Below are positions 26,309 to 34,058 of a stretch of 64,000 bases of DNA, one piece after another. Every line of letters begins with the position of its first letter. Position 1 is the stretch's first letter. The stretch comes from Acidobacteriota bacterium (GTDB taxonomy: Bacteria > Acidobacteriota > Blastocatellia > Pyrinomonadales > Pyrinomonadaceae), in NCBI GenBank assembly GCA_018269005.1, contig JAFDVK010000032.1:310001-374000 (forward strand), written 5' to 3'. Both the position numbers and the translations under genes were made by a program. Under the pieces are notes generated by a model. The model searched no databases and was not told the DNA's origin. It saw only the letters and a program-made list of their open reading frames with translations.

Positions 26309-26611
26309 TTAGCTCTCGGCCTTTTTGCCGACGACGGCGGCCTTTCCGATCTCGATCAGCGTCTTTTCGGCACTCATAATGACAAAGCTCGTGGCTCGGA
26401 TCTCTTTCACGCGGCCGATGATGCCGCCGTTGGTCACTATCTCGTCATTTATCTGTAAAGATGCAACCAACTCGGCCAACTGTTGCTTCTGGCGCTTCTG
26501 CGGCAGGATCACAAGGAAGTAAAAAATGCCGCCCATGAGCAGCAACGGCAGCACAAGCCCGAATATCGAGCCGGCACCCGAGTCCTGAAAGAAAAAAAGC
26601 AATATGTTCAT
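26309..26611 (-). CDS. yajC: Preprotein translocase subunit YajC
   Basis: 100 residues, a single N-terminal membrane helix (FGLVLPLLLMGGIFYFLVILPQ) followed by RQKQQLAELVASLQINDEIVTNGGIIGRV, the typical YajC soluble domain. It is a small accessory subunit of SecDF. Its position directly upstream of secD, 35 bases away, supports the call. Confidence 0.95.
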   Translation of the reverse strand: MNILLFFFQDSGAGSIFGLVLPLLLMGGIFYFLVILPQKRQKQQLAELVASLQINDEIVTNGGIIGRVKEIRATSFVIMSAEKTLIEIGKAAVVGKKAES

Positions 26612-26674
26612 CGGTAAAAAAGAGCGTGCCCTCTAAAGACAAAAAGCAAATGATATACAACTAAAACGCGATTA

Positions 26675-27871
26675 TCAAACGCCGAGGGGACTCTCGGACG
26701 CCATTTTTTCGAGGGCTTCTCGCCGGAATTCTTGAAATCGGCCATCGATGATCGCCCTTCTCGCCCGCCGCATCAGTCCCAGGAAGAACGCGACGTTGTG
26801 ATGCGATATCAAAGTTGCGGCCGTCATCTCGCCCGCTTGCTGGAGATGCCGAAGGTAGCCGAGCGAATATCGCCCGCACACTGAACAGCTGCACTCAGGG
26901 TCGAGCGGCGCGTCATCGAGCCGGAATTTCGCGTTGCGGATGTTCAACTTCCCTTGCGACGTGAAGGCGCTTCCGGTACGGCCGTTCCGCGTCGGAATGA
27001 CGCAGTCGAACATATCTACGCCGCGGCCGACGGCCTCGAGCATATCTTCGGGCGTTCCGACACCCATCAGGTATCGAGGCGAATCTTGCGGCATCTTCGG
27101 CGCAAGATTTTCGAGCACGCGGTACATCACGCTCTTCTCTTCGCCGACGCTCAAGCCGCCGATCGCATAGCCGTCAAACCCGATCCCGACCGTCCGCTCG
27201 AGGCTTTCGATCCGGAGATCGTCGTAACCGGCACCTTGTACGATCCCGAACAGAGCCTGCCGTCCGCTAAGACCTTCCGTGTCTTTAACGAAACCGAGAT
27301 CGTCACCGTTTGCCTGGAGTTCGTCGAATCTAGCCTTCGACCGCATCGCCCAGCGGATCGTAAGGTCGAGGCTCTTTTTCGTCGTCGCGTGATCGGCATC
27401 GCCCGGCGGACATTCGTCGAAAGCCATCACGATCTCGCTCCCCAACGCCGCCTGAGCTTCCATCGAAACTTCGGGTGAAAGGAAGTACTTGCTGCCATCC
27501 AAATGCGAGCGAAATTCGACGCCTTCTTCCGTCAGTTTCCTCAGATCCGTCAGCGAAAACACCTGAAAACCGCCCGAGTCCGTCAGGAACGATCTTTTCC
27601 AGCTCGTGAACTTATGCAGCCCGCCGAATTGCCGCATCGCTTCGACGCCGGGCCGCAAGAAAAGATGATACGTATTGCCTAGGATGATGCGTGCGTCGAG
27701 CTCGTCTTCGAGCGACTCGAAGCGAATTCCCTTGACCGCACCTTGCGTTCCGACGGGCATAAAGACGGGCGTTTCGATCACAGAGCGGCGTGTTCGAAGC
27801 ACGCCGGCGCGTGCCTCGCCATCGGAAGCCTCAACATTCCAATCGATCGCTTTTCCTGATTCAGTTGACAT
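26675..27871 (-). CDS. tgt: Queuine tRNA-ribosyltransferase (bacterial TGT)
   Basis: The enzyme exchanges guanine-34 for preQ1 in tRNAs with GUN anticodons. The 398 residues show the TIM-barrel hallmarks: TPVFMPVGTQGAVKG, the catalytic Asp in FLTDSGGFQVFSL, a second active-site Asp in VDMFDCVIPTRNGRTG, and the zinc site CSCSVCGRYSLGYLRHL with a downstream His. ATG 27871 starts inside the last codons of the upstream MauE/thioredoxin gene (11-base overlap), so translation is coupled. Tgt next to yajC-secDF is a widespread arrangement. Confidence 0.96.
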   Translation of the reverse strand: MSTESGKAIDWNVEASDGEARAGVLRTRRSVIETPVFMPVGTQGAVKGIRFESLEDELDARIILGNTYHLFLRPGVEAMRQFGGLHKFTSWKRSFLTDSGGFQVFSLTDLRKLTEEGVEFRSHLDGSKYFLSPEVSMEAQAALGSEIVMAFDECPPGDADHATTKKSLDLTIRWAMRSKARFDELQANGDDLGFVKDTEGLSGRQALFGIVQGAGYDDLRIESLERTVGIGFDGYAIGGLSVGEEKSVMYRVLENLAPKMPQDSPRYLMGVGTPEDMLEAVGRGVDMFDCVIPTRNGRTGSAFTSQGKLNIRNAKFRLDDAPLDPECSCSVCGRYSLGYLRHLQQAGEMTAATLISHHNVAFFLGLMRRARRAIIDGRFQEFRREALEKMASESPLGV

Positions 27872-29306
27872 TATTTTGGCCCAAGAGCGCCCAGATGCTT
27901 GCTGGCCCGACCGCAGTTTCCGATTCAAAGACACCGTCCGCATTTATCATTACGGCCGAAGGCGTGCCGTACATACCGAGCTTTGCCGCAAGCTTGTAAT
28001 TCTCATCAGCAACGACGCGACCCGGCATTTTTGCTTCGAGCGATGCGTCGTCGGTAAAGACGACAACGTCCGGTTCGCCGTTCGAACGTTTTGCGAACCA
28101 GTCGAAGAATTGGTCGTGCATCGTCTTGCAGTGAGTGCAGTTCTCGCCCCAAAAGAGAAGCATCGTCCGCTTGCCCGAAAGCGAACGGGTCGAAACTTCG
28201 GTGCCGTCGCCGGCGGTGTGTGAGAATTCCGCTGCCTTTTCGCCGACAAAGTTCGAATGGCCGGCTCCCGCGATCGGAAAATGGAGGAACTCATCGGAGA
28301 AATCCGCCCGCCTCACTCGTTCGACAAGGCTGCGGATCGCTATATCGCCCGCCGCGACATTGCTCACGAGCTTTCCGTTGCGGCCGATCACCACGAGCGA
28401 CGGCGTCCAACGCGCAAAATACGCATCGGCGACCTCGCGAGCTTCTTGGAGCAGCACCAGTTCGCCGGCGTCGCCGAATTTCAATTCGTTCGCCTCTGCG
28501 TCGCCGCTGCTGAGAAAGATCGTATTAAAGCCCTGGCGAAATTCATTCTGCCACGAATGAAAATCCTCGATCATCGACGCACAAGGTGTGCATGTCAATC
28601 CGACGAAAAAGAGCAGTATCGGATACCCTTCTTCGATCATCGCCTGAAGCGAGACCGGTTCTCCGTCGGTATTCGGCAGCGTGAATCGCGGGGCTTCGGC
28701 ACCGATCGGCAGCGAATCCGTCAATGCGCCTGAATCCCGTTCGACTTCGCCGTGAGAGTGTTCATGTTCATCGAGCACTCCGGCCTGAGCATCGAGGATC
28801 ATTCGCCGCAGCGTGATAAAGCAGAGCAGAACTGCCGCAAATACTGCGAGCTCGAGAATGATTGCCACGTCTATCCGCGAAAGGCTCGAATACGCAGCAC
28901 CTTGCCCTTCCGCTCCTCGAAGGGCTAGAAACACGACGCCCGCGAGCAGCACGAGATTCCGTACTATCGCACCTGCCCCGGTCGGCTCTGACATCAGCTG
29001 TCCGAAGCAATGACAATTCTGCCGATTTCCCCGAATGAGCTGATACGCTAGAAAGCCCGTGAAGATCGCAAGGAGGATCACCGCTGCCGCGGCCGCACCC
29101 CAAGCCGTGTCAACGAACAGGAAACCAACACTCAAGATCAGCTCGACCGCGATAAGCCAAATGCTGAAGAAAAGGGTCGTGCTTTCGGGAATGCCATAGC
29201 CCTTGAGAGACTTGCGGCTTCCCTCGATATCGGACGCCTTGCCGATCGCGGCGGTCGCAAAAACGCCCGCGAAGATCAGCCTGAGAATGAGGATGAAAAG
29301 ATCCAT
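27861..29306 (-). CDS. MauE-type membrane protein fused to two thioredoxin-like domains
   Basis: 481 residues. Residues 1-170 form a four-helix MauE/DoxX-like membrane unit with a periplasm-side Cys pair CHC (98/100). A His-rich linker DEHEHSHGEVE (179-189) leads to a first TlpA/peroxiredoxin-like domain with the redox motif CTPC (Cys239/Cys242). A second thioredoxin-like domain carries CTHC (Cys390/Cys393) and a cis-Pro near TPSAV. The fusion looks like a self-contained periplasmic disulfide relay, with MauE passing electrons or disulfides across the membrane (inference). It follows der by 17 bases. Confidence 0.85.
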   Translation of the reverse strand: MDLFILILRLIFAGVFATAAIGKASDIEGSRKSLKGYGIPESTTLFFSIWLIAVELILSVGFLFVDTAWGAAAAAVILLAIFTGFLAYQLIRGNRQNCHCFGQLMSEPTGAGAIVRNLVLLAGVVFLALRGAEGQGAAYSSLSRIDVAIILELAVFAAVLLCFITLRRMILDAQAGVLDEHEHSHGEVERDSGALTDSLPIGAEAPRFTLPNTDGEPVSLQAMIEEGYPILLFFVGLTCTPCASMIEDFHSWQNEFRQGFNTIFLSSGDAEANELKFGDAGELVLLQEAREVADAYFARWTPSLVVIGRNGKLVSNVAAGDIAIRSLVERVRRADFSDEFLHFPIAGAGHSNFVGEKAAEFSHTAGDGTEVSTRSLSGKRTMLLFWGENCTHCKTMHDQFFDWFAKRSNGEPDVVVFTDDASLEAKMPGRVVADENYKLAAKLGMYGTPSAVMINADGVFESETAVGPASIWALLGQNNVN

Positions 29307-29323
29307 TTCACTAATGAATTTCC

Positions 29324-30682
29324 TTACGCGTCTCCCTTTTTGCCCTTCGTCTTATGTCTTTCGACAAGCCGTATCGGCGTCGCGAAAAAATCGAATTCCT
29401 CGCGCATTCGATTCTCGACGTATCTTAAGTACGAAAAATGAAGCCCGGCCTTGCCTCCCGAAGTAAATAGGATAAATAGCGGCGGGCGAATTCCGGCCTG
29501 CGTCAAAAACTGTACCTTCAGCCGTGAAAAACCGCCTTTTACGGGCGCCGGAGCGGTTCCGCCTTTCGGCTGCGTTATCGCGTCCTCAAAGAATCGATTT
29601 AGCCGCGAGGTCTGTATGCGCCTGTCCCTCGCCTCGTGTGCGCGGATCGCGAGCGGCAGGATCTTCGTCACGCGCTGGCCTGTAAGCGCCGAGATCGCGA
29701 CCATCGGCGCCCAATCGAGGAATTTCATCGCCTGGCGCAGCTCGCGTTCGAACTCATAGATCGTATTCGTCTCTTTTTCTTCGAGCGCGTCCCATTTGTT
29801 GACCGCGACGATTATCGAACATCCCGAATCGAGCGCGTAGCCTGCTATGGTCGCGTCAAGGTGTGTGACGCCTTCGACCGCATCGATGACGATTATGGCG
29901 ACATCGGCTCGTTCGAGCGACTTTTTCGCCATTATGACCGAGAGTTTCTCCGCCATCTCGGTCGTCTTACCTTTTCGGCGAATGCCGGCGGTATCAATGA
30001 GCAAGAACTTGTTGCCCTCGAACTCAAGATGCGTATCGACGGCATCGCGCGTCGTTCCGGCGATCGGCGAAACGATCACGCGCTCCTCGCCCAAAAGCTT
30101 GTTCAGCAGCGACGATTTGCCGACGTTCGGCCTTCCTATGATCGCAAGGCGGATCTCGCGCTCTTCTTGTTTCTCTTCCTCCGGTTCGGGATCAATATCC
30201 TCGAAGATCTCGTCGATCAGGTCGCCGACACCGTTTCCGTGTTCCGCCGAAACGGGCACGACCTCAAAGCCGAAGCGGTGGAATTCTCCCGCTTCCGTCT
30301 CGACGTGGCGTGTTTCCGCCTTATTTGCCGCAATATAGACAGGCTTTCCTGTCGCTCTTAGAAGTACGGCGATCTCTTCGTCGAGCGGCGTGATCCCGGC
30401 CCTGGCATCTACGACCCAAATGATCGCAACGGATTCCGAAATGGCAAATGACGCCTGCTTGAAAATGTTTGAAGGGATTACCGCCTCGTCGTCCGGCACG
30501 ATACCGCCCGTATCGACAAGCCTGAATCGATGGGCGCGCCATTCAACTTCGCCGAACATTCGGTCGCGCGTAATGCCCGGTTCGTCGCCGACAATGGCCC
30601 TTCTGGAGCCTGTCAAGCGGTTGAAAAGAGTAGATTTACCTACATTCGGGCGACCAATGATCGCAACAAGTGGAGCTGACAT
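29324..30682 (-). CDS. der: Ribosome-associated GTPase Der (EngA)
   Basis: Two tandem GTPase domains are followed by a KH-like C-terminal domain in 452 residues. The first G domain has IIGRPNVGKSTLFNRLTG, DTGG and NKAE; the second has GRPNVGKSSLLNKLLG, DTAGIR and NKWD. Der is needed for 50S subunit maturation. The C-terminal domain has the SALTGQRVTKIL and LKVQFLTQAGIRPPLFILF phrases. It begins the minus-strand run that continues to secF. Confidence 0.97.
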   Translation of the reverse strand: MSAPLVAIIGRPNVGKSTLFNRLTGSRRAIVGDEPGITRDRMFGEVEWRAHRFRLVDTGGIVPDDEAVIPSNIFKQASFAISESVAIIWVVDARAGITPLDEEIAVLLRATGKPVYIAANKAETRHVETEAGEFHRFGFEVVPVSAEHGNGVGDLIDEIFEDIDPEPEEEKQEEREIRLAIIGRPNVGKSSLLNKLLGEERVIVSPIAGTTRDAVDTHLEFEGNKFLLIDTAGIRRKGKTTEMAEKLSVIMAKKSLERADVAIIVIDAVEGVTHLDATIAGYALDSGCSIIVAVNKWDALEEKETNTIYEFERELRQAMKFLDWAPMVAISALTGQRVTKILPLAIRAHEARDRRIQTSRLNRFFEDAITQPKGGTAPAPVKGGFSRLKVQFLTQAGIRPPLFILFTSGGKAGLHFSYLRYVENRMREEFDFFATPIRLVERHKTKGKKGDA

Positions 30683-30732
30683 TATCCTAAACGCTTGATT
30701 CTATCAAAGAGTCAGTATATTGTGCGAAGTGT

Positions 30733-31269
30733 ATGAGATTCGATATCGGAAAAACTGTCGAGATCCTGCGTCAAACTCCTTACACGCTTGAACGGTTTTT
30801 GGCAGAGCTCTCACCCGAATGGACCCAGTTTGGAGGCGGCTTCAATGATTGGTCCCCTTACGATGTTCTCGGCCACTTGATCCACGCTGAAGAGACGGAT
30901 TGGATACCGCGGGCAGAGATCATTCTTGCAAAAGACGGACGCGTGTTCGAAAAGTTCGACAGAATGGCTCAATTCGAGCGCTCGGCCGGCAAAGGCCTCA
31001 ACGAACTGCTCGAAGAGTTCGCCCATTTGCGGAGCGAGAACGTTGCAAAGCTGCTAAATTGGGAACTGACCTCAGAGCATCTCGCTCTCGAAGGCTTTCA
31101 TCCGGAGCTTGGGAAGGTCACGCTCGAACAGCTCCTTGCTACCTGGGCTGTCCACGATCTGAACCACATTCACCAGATCGCGACATTCATGGCGCGCCGG
31201 TACGAAGCTAATGTCGGCCCTTGGGTGCCATACCTTGGGATCCTCGACAAAAAGGGCGCCGCCGTCTAA
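30733..31269 (+). CDS. DinB-family protein
   Basis: 178 residues of four-helix-bundle character: YDVLGHLIHAEETDWIPR supplies the first metal-binding His, and WAVHDLNHIHQIATFM supplies two more, as in DinB_2/DfsB families. Such proteins are metal-dependent transferases or hydrolases, often thiol-linked, with unknown substrate in most cases. The gene is divergent from der. Its stop is 18 bases before the first copy of a direct repeat that brackets the following toxin-antitoxin module. Confidence 0.8.
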   Translation: MRFDIGKTVEILRQTPYTLERFLAELSPEWTQFGGGFNDWSPYDVLGHLIHAEETDWIPRAEIILAKDGRVFEKFDRMAQFERSAGKGLNELLEEFAHLRSENVAKLLNWELTSEHLALEGFHPELGKVTLEQLLATWAVHDLNHIHQIATFMARRYEANVGPWVPYLGILDKKGAAV

Positions 31270-31287
31270 AGCCCAAGTGTCATCTGT

Positions 31288-31329
31288 CTGAACCGCCAGC
31301 GTTGCAGAAGCCCGCACGCTAGTAAGGGC
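31288..31329. repeat. Dispersed repeat family A, copy 2 (left border of the TA module)
   Basis: Bases 31302-31329 are identical over 28 bases to 31939-31966 (beginning TTGCAGAAGCCCGCACGCTA). The preceding CTGAACCGCCAGCG is a partial match to the rest of the family. Confidence 0.85.
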
Positions 31330-31401
31330 ATCGGCTCGTTTGTCCCTCAGGCGAATCGAATTATTTGCAAAATCGCTCACAAGAGGCTAAATTTAGCCAT
31401 T

Positions 31402-31626
31402 ATGCTGACCGACGACATCTACATCGTACACCCGAACGCTGAGCAGGCCGATGCTTTGAAGGCGTTCATCAAGGCTCTAAAAATTGATTTTGAGGTTGCC
31501 ACCGCTGACAACATTTACAACCCGGTGTTCGTCGAAAAGGTCAGAAAAAGCAGACGGCAGATCAAACAAGGCAAGGCGGTTCGCGTCGGAAAGGCCGACC
31601 TTCAAGACTTCCTCGACTTGAAATGA
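31402..31626 (+). CDS. Antitoxin of a YoeB-type module (DUF2683-like)
   Basis: 74 residues with an N-terminal IYIVHPNAEQADALKAFIKALKI, matching small antitoxins of the RelB/DUF2683 sort. A basic region RKSRRQIKQGKAVRVGKADL in the C-terminal half would bind the toxin. Its stop overlaps the toxin start (ATGA). It should neutralise the toxin and repress the operon. Confidence 0.85.
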   Translation: MLTDDIYIVHPNAEQADALKAFIKALKIDFEVATADNIYNPVFVEKVRKSRRQIKQGKAVRVGKADLQDFLDLK

Positions 31627-31889
31627 GCTACGACCTGCTCTTTTCCAAACAAGCCCTAAGCGATATAGAGTTTCATAAAAAGGCCGGCAAGAAAGTGATC
31701 CTCAATAAACTGCTCATTCTGTTGAGCGAGATCGCTGAACACCCTTTCGATGGTTCAGGAAAGCCCGAACCCCTGAAATACGCGCTAAAGGGATGTTGGT
31801 CCCGCCGCATCTCCCGCGAACATCGTCTTATCTACGAAGTCAGCTCGAACAGCGTACATATTCTCTCCGCCCTTGGGCACTACGAATAG
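31623..31889 (+). CDS. Txe/YoeB family mRNA interferase toxin
   Basis: 88 residues with the YoeB pattern: FSKQALSDIEFHKKAGKK, then HPFDGSGKPEPLKYALKGCW, SRRISREHRLIYEV and a C-terminal GHYE. The catalytic Glu, Arg and His region are in place, so the toxin looks active as a ribosome-dependent RNase. Translationally coupled to the antitoxin. The module is bracketed by a 28-bp direct repeat (31302 and 31939). Confidence 0.92.
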   Translation: MSYDLLFSKQALSDIEFHKKAGKKVILNKLLILLSEIAEHPFDGSGKPEPLKYALKGCWSRRISREHRLIYEVSSNSVHILSALGHYE

Positions 31890-31905
31890 GCCGTCTTTTA
31901 GCGTT

Positions 31906-31966
31906 GTCAGATCCGCCTGCGTCAGCGGGCGGCCAGCTTTGCAGAAGCCCGCACGCTAGTAAGGGC
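31906..31966. repeat. Dispersed repeat family A, copy 3 (right border of the TA module)
   Basis: The fullest copy in the window. Its 5' half matches 11648-11687 and its 3' 28 bases match 31302-31329 exactly. It starts 17 bases after the toxin stop codon. A weaker inverted match ends the window (63922-63941). Confidence 0.85.
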
Positions 31967-31975
31967 GTTGCCTTT

Positions 31976-32001
31976 GAATTGCCACGTCGTTTACGGCGTG
32001 G
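31976..32001 (+). repeat. Hairpin repeat family H, copy 1
   Basis: GAATTG followed by CCACGTCG-TTTA-CGGCGTGG. The 8-bp stem includes one T-G wobble. Flank (GAATTG), CCAC/GTGG base and TTTA loop are shared with the other copies; the inner four stem bases differ. Confidence 0.8.
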
Positions 32002-32053
32002 TTCAGGAGCGATACCCAATTTCTCGGAGGCGGCTTGCCGCCGACAGTGACTT

Positions 32054-32078
32054 TGTCGCGTGCTCCGTACACTCCGGC
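32054..32078. repeat. Dispersed repeat family B, copy 2
   Basis: The segment beginning TGTCGCGTGCTCCGTACACT matches 11790-11814 and 32772-32796. Confidence 0.55.
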
Positions 32079-32098
32079 GAAATCTTGAGCAACGCTAA

Positions 32099-32125
32099 CC
32101 ACGAGCTAAAGCTCGTGGCAATTCC
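32099..32125 (-). repeat. Hairpin repeat family H, copy 2
   Basis: CCACGAGC-TAAA-GCTCGTGG followed by CAATTCC, that is, the family in minus orientation with a perfect 8-bp stem. Confidence 0.85.
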
Positions 32126-32189
32126 CCTTTTGTGAAAATGTTGTCGTGCGGATGATCCGTTGCCGTGTAATTCACTTGCGGAGACGCCG

Positions 32190-32621
32190 TTATCGACCTT
32201 TGTGAGCTTTTCCTCTCGGGTTAGCGCGAATTTCTTCTCGCATCCTAACAAATAAATGGGGTAAATTTTCTTTGATAATCTCCAAGTTTTCTTCTGTTAC
32301 TTCAGCTGGTTCGACGAAAACTCTTTCGATTGTTCTGGCATATGGATTGCCCCAAGAAAGATCAGCTGTGATCTTAAACTTATTGTCGTGATCATCAACT
32401 TCTATTCCCATTGATATGAGATCAGCATTCTCGGAAGCCGCTTTGTGAAGAATACACTCAAGACTTATGCAAAAATAGCCGTATTGAGGCTCGCTGTCCG
32501 GGGGGTAGAAAACATGAATCTTGCACAACACTTCGCTAAATTCGTTACTGATGCTCCTGGCCTCGGTTTCCAAGAAACCGAAGAAAAAGTTTTCGATTGG
32601 TTTTAATCTTTCTTGTCTCAT
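32190..32621 (-). CDS. Hypothetical protein in the accessory island
   Basis: 143 residues, no recognised family and no signal peptide or membrane segment. The sequence mixes beta-rich phrases (QYGYFCISLECILHK, FKITADLSWGNPYAR) with an acidic helical C-terminal half. The gene is visibly more AT-rich than the surrounding core genes, which suggests transfer. In size and composition it resembles immunity proteins found beside Rhs toxins, but I have no specific match. Confidence 0.6.
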   Translation of the reverse strand: MRQERLKPIENFFFGFLETEARSISNEFSEVLCKIHVFYPPDSEPQYGYFCISLECILHKAASENADLISMGIEVDDHDNKFKITADLSWGNPYARTIERVFVEPAEVTEENLEIIKENLPHLFVRMREEIRANPRGKAHKGR

Positions 32622-32771
32622 ACACTATCCATTACCTCACAATAGCCATTCGAACAGCAGTTGTGTAAGGATGTACCAAACCTACTTTTCTATACGACAA
32701 CCACTGGATTAACTCTTACCATGTCTTAAGTACTGTCGGCGGCGAAGTTGTTGGCCCGCCGCCGACTGCGC

Positions 32772-32796
32772 TGTCGCGTGCTACGCACACTCAGGC
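32772..32796. repeat. Dispersed repeat family B, copy 3
   Basis: The segment beginning TGTCGCGTGCTACGCACACT matches 11790-11814 and 32054-32078. It lies in the 284-base gene-free stretch 32622-32905, which also holds hairpin H copy 3 and a GGCGGCTTCGCCGCC palindrome at 32879-32893. Confidence 0.55.
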
Positions 32797-32827
32797 GTGT
32801 TCACGTTCGTTATCCCGAATGGTTTTC

Positions 32828-32853
32828 GAATTGCCACGGCATTTATGCCGTGG
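32828..32853 (+). repeat. Hairpin repeat family H, copy 3
   Basis: GAATTG followed by CCACGGCA-TTTA-TGCCGTGG, a perfect 8-bp stem with the family loop. Confidence 0.85.
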
Positions 32854-32905
32854 AACACGTCTCTCAACAGCCTATGGAGGCGGCTTCGCCGCCGCCCCTT
32901 AACGA

Positions 32906-33238
32906 TCATGGGATGGGCAAGAGCGATTTATCCGGGTCTTCTAGAAATGCCTCAAGAATGGTTTGAGATGAGATCAAGAGGGCCTCGATATCTCCTGAGC
33001 GGCAGTTGCCGAGGCGTATCCAGATGACCTTTGGCGGATGTCCTTCGAGGACGCTTCGCTGCTCGAAATCGTCATCTTTCGTTACGATGGCGAAATCATT
33101 GTCCCTCGCAAACTCCCAAATGTCGCGATCCGAAGCCGTGGTCGATAGGAGATTTTTGACGTGGCCGGTTCCCGGAAATACCACATCAAGTTTTTCGACC
33201 AGCTTCCAGGAAATGTTCTGGTCAAGCAGCAACTTCAT
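32906..33238 (-). CDS. DUF5615 PIN-like toxin
   Basis: 110 residues from ATG 33238. The opening MKLLLDQNISWKLVEKL and the central SDRDIWEFARDNDFAIVTKDDDF are the acidic motifs of the DUF5615/Mut7-C-like PIN nuclease family. These small proteins are paired with DUF433 partners as toxin-antitoxin-like modules. The start overlaps the upstream DUF433 gene by 17 bases. Its own RNase activity is inferred from the family fold. Confidence 0.85.
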   Translation of the reverse strand: MKLLLDQNISWKLVEKLDVVFPGTGHVKNLLSTTASDRDIWEFARDNDFAIVTKDDDFEQRSVLEGHPPKVIWIRLGNCRSGDIEALLISSQTILEAFLEDPDKSLLPIP

Positions 33239-33461
33239 ATTGTGTGCTGACGGCAAGCTGTCGTTCGCGATTCGCCGCGAACGCAAGACACGCCCTGATG
33301 TCCTCGCGCGTCAGTTCAGGAAAGTCGGCGAGGATCTCTTCTTCCGACATTCCGCCCGCAAGGTACTCAAGAATATCCTGCACAGTGATCCGCATCCCGC
33401 GAATAGTGGGCTTTCCGCTTCGCGTACCGGGTTCGATCGTGATGATGTCTCGGTAATCCAT
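33222..33461 (-). CDS. DUF433 antitoxin
   Basis: 79 residues with the DUF433 signature: IITIEPGTRSGKPTIRGMRI, then TVQDILEYLAGGMSEEEILADFPELT and DIRACLAFAANRE. This winged-helix-like family is almost always located upstream of a DUF5615 PIN-like gene, as here, and probably binds both the operator and the toxin. ATG 33461 is chosen because it starts the conserved region; an in-frame start at 33482 overlaps the Rhs remnant. Confidence 0.88.
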   Translation of the reverse strand: MDYRDIITIEPGTRSGKPTIRGMRITVQDILEYLAGGMSEEEILADFPELTREDIRACLAFAANRERQLAVSTQYEVAA

Positions 33462-33462
33462 T

Positions 33463-33627
33463 TCAAAACATTCTATCAGCAATCGGCGACCGAATCACCA
33501 ATTTGTTGCCCCCCAAATCGAGATCTGTCGAATACTCAGCTACCAATTTCCCCGAAGAATAAACAAAAACCGTCGTCTCGCCGGTCGCGATGACTTCCTT
33601 TTTGACACGCTCGCCCTTTAGAACCAT
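33463..33627 (-). pseudogene. Rhs/YD-repeat core fragment
   Basis: A 54-codon open frame contains GERVKKEVIATGETTVFVY and SSGKLVAEYSTDL, a close match to the region near the C-terminal end of Rhs/YD-repeat cores where a KRVKK...TTxFVYDxxGKLIAEY pattern is usual. The piece is far too short to function and stops soon after. Its ATG overlaps the stop of the upstream lipoprotein gene (TAATG). It is best read as a remnant of a former rhs gene. Confidence 0.65.
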
Positions 33628-34046
33628 TATCCTGGCACATGGCGAGCCAAGTCGGTTATACCGCTAGGAACACGGTTCACATAAGTCTTATAAACGATTG
33701 GCGAGTCGTTTATCCTCTGCTGGACGAAGGAACGCTCCCCGTCTGTCGCAGTCGGCTTGAAATTAATCGCCACTCCTTCGAATCCGTCAATTTCTACTCG
33801 AACAACACTCATCATGCCCGGCAAGGATTCGAAACCGGTGCCATTTTCATCTGCCCTCCCGATCACGTTTTTTTTAAAGTCGAGAACTTCTTCCCAAGTA
33901 ACGTTTTTCTTGAAGAAAACGACAATGTCGGCTTTAACGTCCAGCCCCATTTTTATGCGATAGTCGTCGGGCGGCTTCGATTCCTGGGAGCGGCATCCAA
34001 CCGTGAAGATCATCAGCGATACTAAAACGAATAGTAGTTTATTCAT
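33627..34046 (-). CDS. Small lipoprotein, hypothetical
   Basis: 139 residues with a lipoprotein signal (MNKLLFVLVSLMIFTVGC). The mature part is a compact alpha/beta region (ADIVVFFKKNVTWEEVLDFKKNV, GMMSVVRVEIDGFEGVAINF) resembling ferredoxin-like fragments; no family is recognised. It sits between two Rhs remnants and is AT-rich, so it may be an immunity-like cargo gene of a displaced Rhs tip (inference). Confidence 0.65.
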   Translation of the reverse strand: MNKLLFVLVSLMIFTVGCRSQESKPPDDYRIKMGLDVKADIVVFFKKNVTWEEVLDFKKNVIGRADENGTGFESLPGMMSVVRVEIDGFEGVAINFKPTATDGERSFVQQRINDSPIVYKTYVNRVPSGITDLARHVPG

Positions 34047-34058
34047 ACAAAAGGCCCC

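Larger units (their letters stand above)
31890..32189. other. Gene-free stretch packed with small repeats
   Basis: No coding signal is seen. In order it holds repeat family A (31906-31966), hairpin family H copy 1 (31976-32001), the palindrome GGCGGC-TT-GCCGCC (32029-32042), repeat family B (32054-32078) and hairpin family H copy 2 (32099-32125). Confidence 0.8.
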
